64,000 bases of DNA from Nautilus pompilius (lineage: Eukaryota > Mollusca > Cephalopoda > Nautilida > Nautilidae), in contig JACATO010000624.1 of assembly GCA_018389105.1 (NCBI GenBank), positions 868,001-932,000 on the forward strand. Direction: 5' to 3'. The notes beneath the pieces are model-generated. The model made no database searches and was not told the DNA's origin. It worked only from the letters and a program-made list of their open reading frames with translations. Below, in pieces: positions 59,367-64,000 of this stretch. The translations under genes were made by a program, and so were the position numbers. Position 1 is the first letter of the stretch. Every line of letters starts with the position of its first letter.

Positions 59367-59839
59367 AATATTGTTTTGTGTGTTCATTGTAACTAAGAAT
59401 CTAGTGTATAATAATGCTTTGCATTAATTTATGATATATAACTGATTATGTAAATGTTTTTTTCCCTTGGAGAATTAAAATTCAGCAAATTTTTAGCAAA
59501 TTTTTTGTATATTCTCGAAATATATGAAAAGTGTTCATTTATTAATAAATGAAATGATGTTATATCTAACTTAACTTGTTAGATTGAGATTTTACACTGT
59601 CTTTGTGGTTTTGGATTATCATAAAAATCAATATCTGACATTTTTGCACTATTTAGCCGTTTTTTGTACGTTTAGTTATGGTCGCGAATGGGTGATTTCA
59701 GACGAACGACCCCCCTGTGATATCTCCAAAACTAGAGCCAACTTGAAAAAACAAATGTCAGATTCGGATTCAGCGCCCTTGAAAACCCCAGAAACCAGTC
59801 TCACTTTTCCTGCCAAAAATATTGTGTTGACCAGTGTTA

Positions 59840-60234
59840 CTAACAAGTGAACAACTTGGTAAAATGTGGCGTTGCTCCAACAAATTATCACCTCGATGTT
59901 GTTTTATGCACACATTTATTTTCCTTTTGGTTCTTCATTGCATCAGGTCTTAAGTAACAAAAAAGTAAACAAAAAAAAACAAAGAAAAACGGTTTATGAG
60001 TTATCACCCCTAGATTTATCTATGAAATAGTGCGTGCGCACATTTTCTTTCACAACCCACCTAAAAAAGAATGAAAATTTACATAATAAATGCGGTAAAC
60101 ACTAATCTGTATTTTCAAATTGGTAGTTTTAACAAATGATTTGTAAGTCTCTACAATATTTCTCATTTATATTTTTGTTGTTGCTATTTCTTAAAGATCG
60201 CCATTTTACCCAGAAATAAAGTGTGTGACTGTTA
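59840..60234. other. Non-coding spacer between two transposons
   Basis: AT-rich sequence with poly-A stretches and no coding or repeat signal that I can recognise. Confidence 0.5.
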
Positions 60235-61102
60235 CCTTAGATCAGTGGTTCGCGAAGTGTTTTCTGGGGAGTCACGGAACCCTGGAAGTTTCAATTTTTG
60301 TCGTATGACTGAGTCAAAAAACTGTCCATGAGTATGTATTTATTTTGTTTATCTGTGCCGTATTTGCCGGCTTATAATATGCACTTTTTTCCAGAAAAAG
60401 TATACAAAAATTACCCTGCGTCCAATACGCCGGTATCACCGATGGGAGGCCGAGCGCCGAAGGTGTAAGGCTTGTATCCCACGGCAGGCACTCTCGGTTG
60501 TGTCATAGGCCGCTGCAGTAACACACTTGCATCACCAGCCCCCAGCGGCTTCCTGTCGTTCTGCCACCCTCAAAAAACACGGACAATAGACGCTGCAGCT
60601 AAAAGACTCGGACCACGACGCCTGGGGCGGAGCACGCTACAAGGACTGGACTGTGACTTCGGCCGGACGCACACTAGCCAGCTCAATTTTAGGCAAACTT
60701 GGGCACCAACACGAAACACCACACAGCTGTTTTGATCAGAGGTAGAGTTCACTCATACCAGTAGATTTCTGTTGAGGATGACATGAGATTGGCTTTGGCA
60801 AATATACGGCCGTGAATTTCCAAGCTGGCTACCCAGACTCAACAACAAGCATCACATTAGGTCACTACATTTTGAGAAAGAAAGATGTTGAAAGATGAGT
60901 GTAAAATGTTTTTTCCTGGTGAATTTCTCTCAAAACTGTCAATATATATTCAAATAAAACTCTTATTTATGTGATTTTTTTGCTAAATTTATTCTTTGAT
61001 TTTTATTTTTTCAATTATGGAAGTTTAGCAGGGGTCGCAGGTCTTTTGAGTATTAGAAAAATGTCCACGAGTCCAAAAAGGTTGGGAATCACTGCTTTAG
61101 AA
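60235..61102. mobile_element. Non-autonomous hAT element
   Basis: The left end at 60,243 begins CAGTGGTTCGCGAAGTGTTT. The right end at 61,094 finishes AAAAGGTTGGGAATCACTG, whose reverse complement begins CAGTGATTCCCAACC. CAGTGRTTC ends are typical of hAT elements. The flanking octamers CCTTAGAT (60,235-60,242) and CTTTAGAA (61,095-61,102) match at six of eight positions, consistent with an old 8-bp duplication. It is about 850 bp with no transposase. A GC-rich interior (about 60,480-60,720) shares blocks with the leader of the hAT at 27.8 kb: TTGTGTCA ... AGGCC, AAACACGGA, CCGGACGCACA, and CCAACA at the end. Confidence 0.75.
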
Positions 61103-63490
61103 TGTCAGAAAGTGCGTGTCAATAGGGGATTATTCGTTAATTTCTTTGTTATCTATTTATCTGTTGTTTTTTTGTATTTCTTTAAATAGAATTTTGTTGT
61201 TCAATAGTCAGATAATCTTCGTGACATTTACTTAGCGGAGCTTGATGTTCAAACGAGGGCACTAAACTATTGAGGTCGAACTACCCAGATGATTTTACTT
61301 TTCATTCTTAGTTCCCCTTCTCAATTTTGCTTTTCACCGTGTTATAATTTTTTTATAATTCCAAAAGATCATATATTTTATTTCCAAATGGTTCGGTTAA
61401 CAAAGAACAACTACAGCATTTATCTACTTTGGCCGCCCATCCATTACATTTTAAAATGGTTACCAAAAATTAACCCTCGATGAACAGATTTACATGAAAT
61501 ACGACAACCTGCGAAGGTTCCCTTACTCTCCACCGCTCTTTTAAAATACAAAAAAATTTCAAAGGTCAGCGCTAGTTTACAACATAAGAATAAAAATTCC
61601 TTTTTCTTATTTCTTCTCGCTCAAATACTGTTTTCTTGCCAATGTTTAAAAAACAAATGTTTTTCGATTGCTGGGTTAAGGAATTCGCAGATATACTCCC
61701 CACAGAAGACGGAATTTCTATATCATTTTTTTGGCTTCTTTTATTTTTATATATCTTGTTTGCGATTCATTTGGCCGTTTAGCTTCTTGTCTCAGGAATT
61801 CTTAAGAACGGCCGTTTTAAAACAATCAAGTGGTAAACGTCCGACAATGTAAAATATTTATGTGGCGGTGTATCTCGCGCTGCCGCGTCTCACTTCATGG
61901 TTCCTTGTGGAAAAACCGCATCACCTAAATGCGGATAGATGCCAGTTCTAAAATAAAAGACGAGTATCATTTCAAGATGATTTTGATGAATTATCCAAAT
62001 TGTCATTATTATGCTATCTTTATCTTTGTGATTATCCATCCCAGCTAAATACGATACATTTGTGTGGTTTCACCCTCCAAACAACCTTATTCCTCAACTC
62101 GTATTTTTAATAACATAGCGATCATACAAAGAGCTCACGGAGAGGAGAGGGTGGTAAATAGCGACGGGTGTATATGGGAGAGAAGGAAAAATTGATTAAA
62201 ATAACTTTCACTTCACGTTAGTGATATTTAACAATATGAATAAAACCAAATAATTCTCAACCTGTATCCTTAAATGCGTTTCTAAGGAGACCACACAAAT
62301 CACGCGGATTTTTTTTTCTTTTTTGTGCTCAATATTTCCTTTATTCTGATTACCGCTATTAGCTGTTAGGTCCAGCGTTAGCAGCTGATGATGTGCCACC
62401 ATATTTAGAAGGCGGATTAAATAACTGGCAATTATCAGCTTCATTATACGCCGTACACTTCCTGATCTGTCCGTGTTAAATTACACGGCAATAATAAATA
62501 ACTTTAAAAACAATTAACAATTAAAACAACAAATACTTGTTTTGTTTTTAACTCATCCAGATTTTTAAACAGTATTTAACAAAGCTCGCTTAGATAGAGA
62601 TCCAGAGAAAGATGGAAAGTCGACCTTGCTGCCGTTCATTTACAGAATAATCTCCGGCTCAGCGATCTATACGTTTTGGGGAAACTTTCTGTGTTGTGAA
62701 GTCTTAAAGGGCATTCCATGCTTACAAACTCATGTTCATTCTATGTATACTTTCTTATTTACTTTTACTTTTCACCACAGTCTTCGGAATCAGTTATCAT
62801 CGATTGGTGTTCAGTATCATAACCGCAGAGTGTACTGAAGATTTAGAATGCATATTGATACCAGAAGTCATATACATATGAAGTCAGAACATTAAGGTCA
62901 GATATGTTAATCTGAACTGGACTTGGATTTAGGGTTGGAACGCTTATACTACTCTTACCAGCTTTCACTTTATGATTTAGATTTCGGTGTCATCATGTTT
63001 AATGACATCGGTATAGGATCGCTGATTCTTTAAATACACTTAATAACTATATAATAGTACTAATGAAACTCTATAAATAAAATCGCTGTAACAATCTAGC
63101 AGAATGCTTTGGGTTTTGCTATTAATTTTGCCTGTGAACAGCGACATCAGTATTTAAAAGGTAGAACGAAAGTAAACTACTTTAATCAAGGGAAAAAATA
63201 CTATTGATCACTCTCGTGTCAATGCATCAATTTCAGAATTTACATATAAAAAATAAAACGAATTATAAAATTATTTAGAACATATTTATATGATTTTATA
63301 ATCAGACCCTCAAATACTTTAGTAAGTTATAGTGTTGATTTTTTATTGCATAGAAATTACATAATTTTTTATTCTTTTACAATGAATACTCAACCACAGT
63401 TAATTATGTAGATACATCGTATAAACCGCACATAAAATTAATTCTCTCAGATTCATTTATTTATTTATTTTGGAAATTTACTTTATAGCG
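61103..63490. other. AT-rich non-coding stretch
   Basis: No recognisable protein family, RNA gene or transposon terminus. Frames at 61,289-61,483 and 62,626-62,838 are hydrophobic or low-complexity and show no family pattern. Confidence 0.5.
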
Positions 63491-63521
63491 AATATTGATG
63501 GCTAATTTAGTAATAATTTTA

Positions 63522-63830
63522 CAGGCGAACATAGGATCGAAAACTGCCAGTATGCAAAGAAGCTCAGAGATGGCAGACGTTTGGAATGACAAATGCTGGA
63601 CATTCAAAGCAGACATAAGAAACAAACTTGGCATGCACCACTCCATCATCAGTGCTCTTGTTCCTACACTCTATGTTTACAACACTGTCATTGATAGTGC
63701 ACATATTGAACGTTTACACAAACGGTCTCTGAAAAAAATTTTGACTGTTATTTATAAAATGGTGAAATACATCAGAATCCCTTCATCAATGCCACTGACC
63801 TAAGGAACAAATACAAGATGTTCACTTAGG
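63522..63830 (+). pseudogene. Non-LTR retrotransposon reverse transcriptase fragment (C-terminal region)
   Basis: The frame reads ANIGSKTASMQRSSEMADVW, then TFKADIRNKL, then SALVPTLYVYNTVIDSAHIERLHKRSLKKIL. This follows the pattern downstream of the RT catalytic core in many LINE-type reverse transcriptases: IGKAxxAxxRLxxRVW, xLKxKIxVY, xxLxPTLLYGxExW, and LxxxHxRxLRxIL. The Leu-Tyr-Gly-x-Glu-x-Trp block is degraded to LYVYNTV. The frame stops at 63,801-63,803, while related but out-of-frame sequence may continue. Only this piece is present, so it is a truncated dead copy, possibly extending beyond the window. The specific LINE clade cannot be named from this segment. Confidence 0.62.
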
Positions 63831-64000
63831 AAACCGTATGACCTTGCCAAGCATATTCTTAGCCTTGCGAAACGGCAAAGGTTGTCAGATCGATGTAAGC
63901 AAGATAGACTTAATTAAGCCTTTGTTTTTTGTGAAATCTGAGAAAGGGAAGAGTTTATTATTCTGGTGAAAGGCAATTCCCGCCGAATTTACATTGGTCG

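Larger units (their letters stand above)
58507..59839 (+). mobile_element. Compact DNA transposon with CACTGG ends and TTA target duplication
   Basis: The left end at 58,510 begins CACTGGTCAACA. The right end finishes TGTTGACCAGTG at 59,836. Both are flanked by TTA (58,507-58,509 and 59,837-59,839). The inverted repeats extend about 120 bp (left 58,510-58,635, right 59,718-59,836), with shared blocks TTTCTGGGGTTTT, GGCTCTAGTTT and GATAT, at roughly four-fifths identity by eye. Total length is 1,327 bp. CACTR termini with 2-4 bp duplications are typical of the CACTA/Mirage/Chapaev group; a TTA duplication also occurs in PIF/Harbinger. The body contains one intact transposase-like ORF and two palindromes. 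It looks like an internally deleted copy that keeps the last exon of a larger transposase. Confidence 0.85.

Noticed and set aside
59584-59891. Frames of 71-88 codons over the right end of the 58.5-kb element
   Set aside because: They cross the inverted terminal repeat and the element border, so they are not a separate gene.

Overview
This is an AT-rich (about one-third GC by eye), gene-poor stretch of a eukaryotic nuclear genome, almost certainly an invertebrate animal. Microsatellites are long, tRNA-type SINE-like repeats recur, and every protein-coding signal I can recognise belongs to a transposable element. No ordinary host gene can be assembled, and no rRNA or tRNA gene, operon, CRISPR array or bacterial-style system is visible. 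An arthropod, perhaps a chelicerate, would fit, but the sequence does not prove this. The window could be intergenic DNA or part of very large introns.

Layout. 1-25,000 is mostly featureless AT-rich DNA. It holds a pogo/Tigger-like miniature element (about 5,191-5,408), an (AG)n tract (5,747-5,815), a GC-richer block with unassigned ORFs (about 13,650-14,400) and one SINE-like relic (about 14,776-14,880, minus). At 25.0-26.5 kb two decayed Tc1/mariner transposases lie in opposite orientations. At 27,825-34,271 there is a nested pair of DNA transposons. A broken hAT element of the ZBED/GTF2IRD2-like type, with an 8-bp target duplication, was invaded near its 3' end by a second element (30,521-34,218). 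That second element has a perfect 20-bp terminal inverted repeat, a longer imperfect one, a perfect 8-bp duplication and a broken transposase of a family I cannot name.

34,300-58,500 is again mostly non-coding. It contains a 185-bp ATT tract (35,889-36,073), (TG)n, (AC)n and (TC)n tracts, two or three SINE-like copies, a third Tc1-like relic (about 48,900-49,560) and a CpG-richer patch with a possible TATA promoter and short first exon (about 50,930-51,260).

At 58,510-59,836 there is a compact 1.3-kb element. It has inverted ends of about 120 bp starting CACTGG, a TTA duplication, an intact 183-residue transposase-like ORF and a perfect 68-bp palindrome. At 60,243-61,094 a non-autonomous hAT element shares interior sequence with the 27.8-kb hAT. 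The right edge (about 63,520-63,830) carries a fragment of a non-LTR reverse transcriptase.

The best candidates for something undescribed are the inner transposon at 30.5-34.2 kb and the CACTGG/TTA element at 58.5-59.8 kb. The open frame of the latter survives although its inverted ends have diverged.
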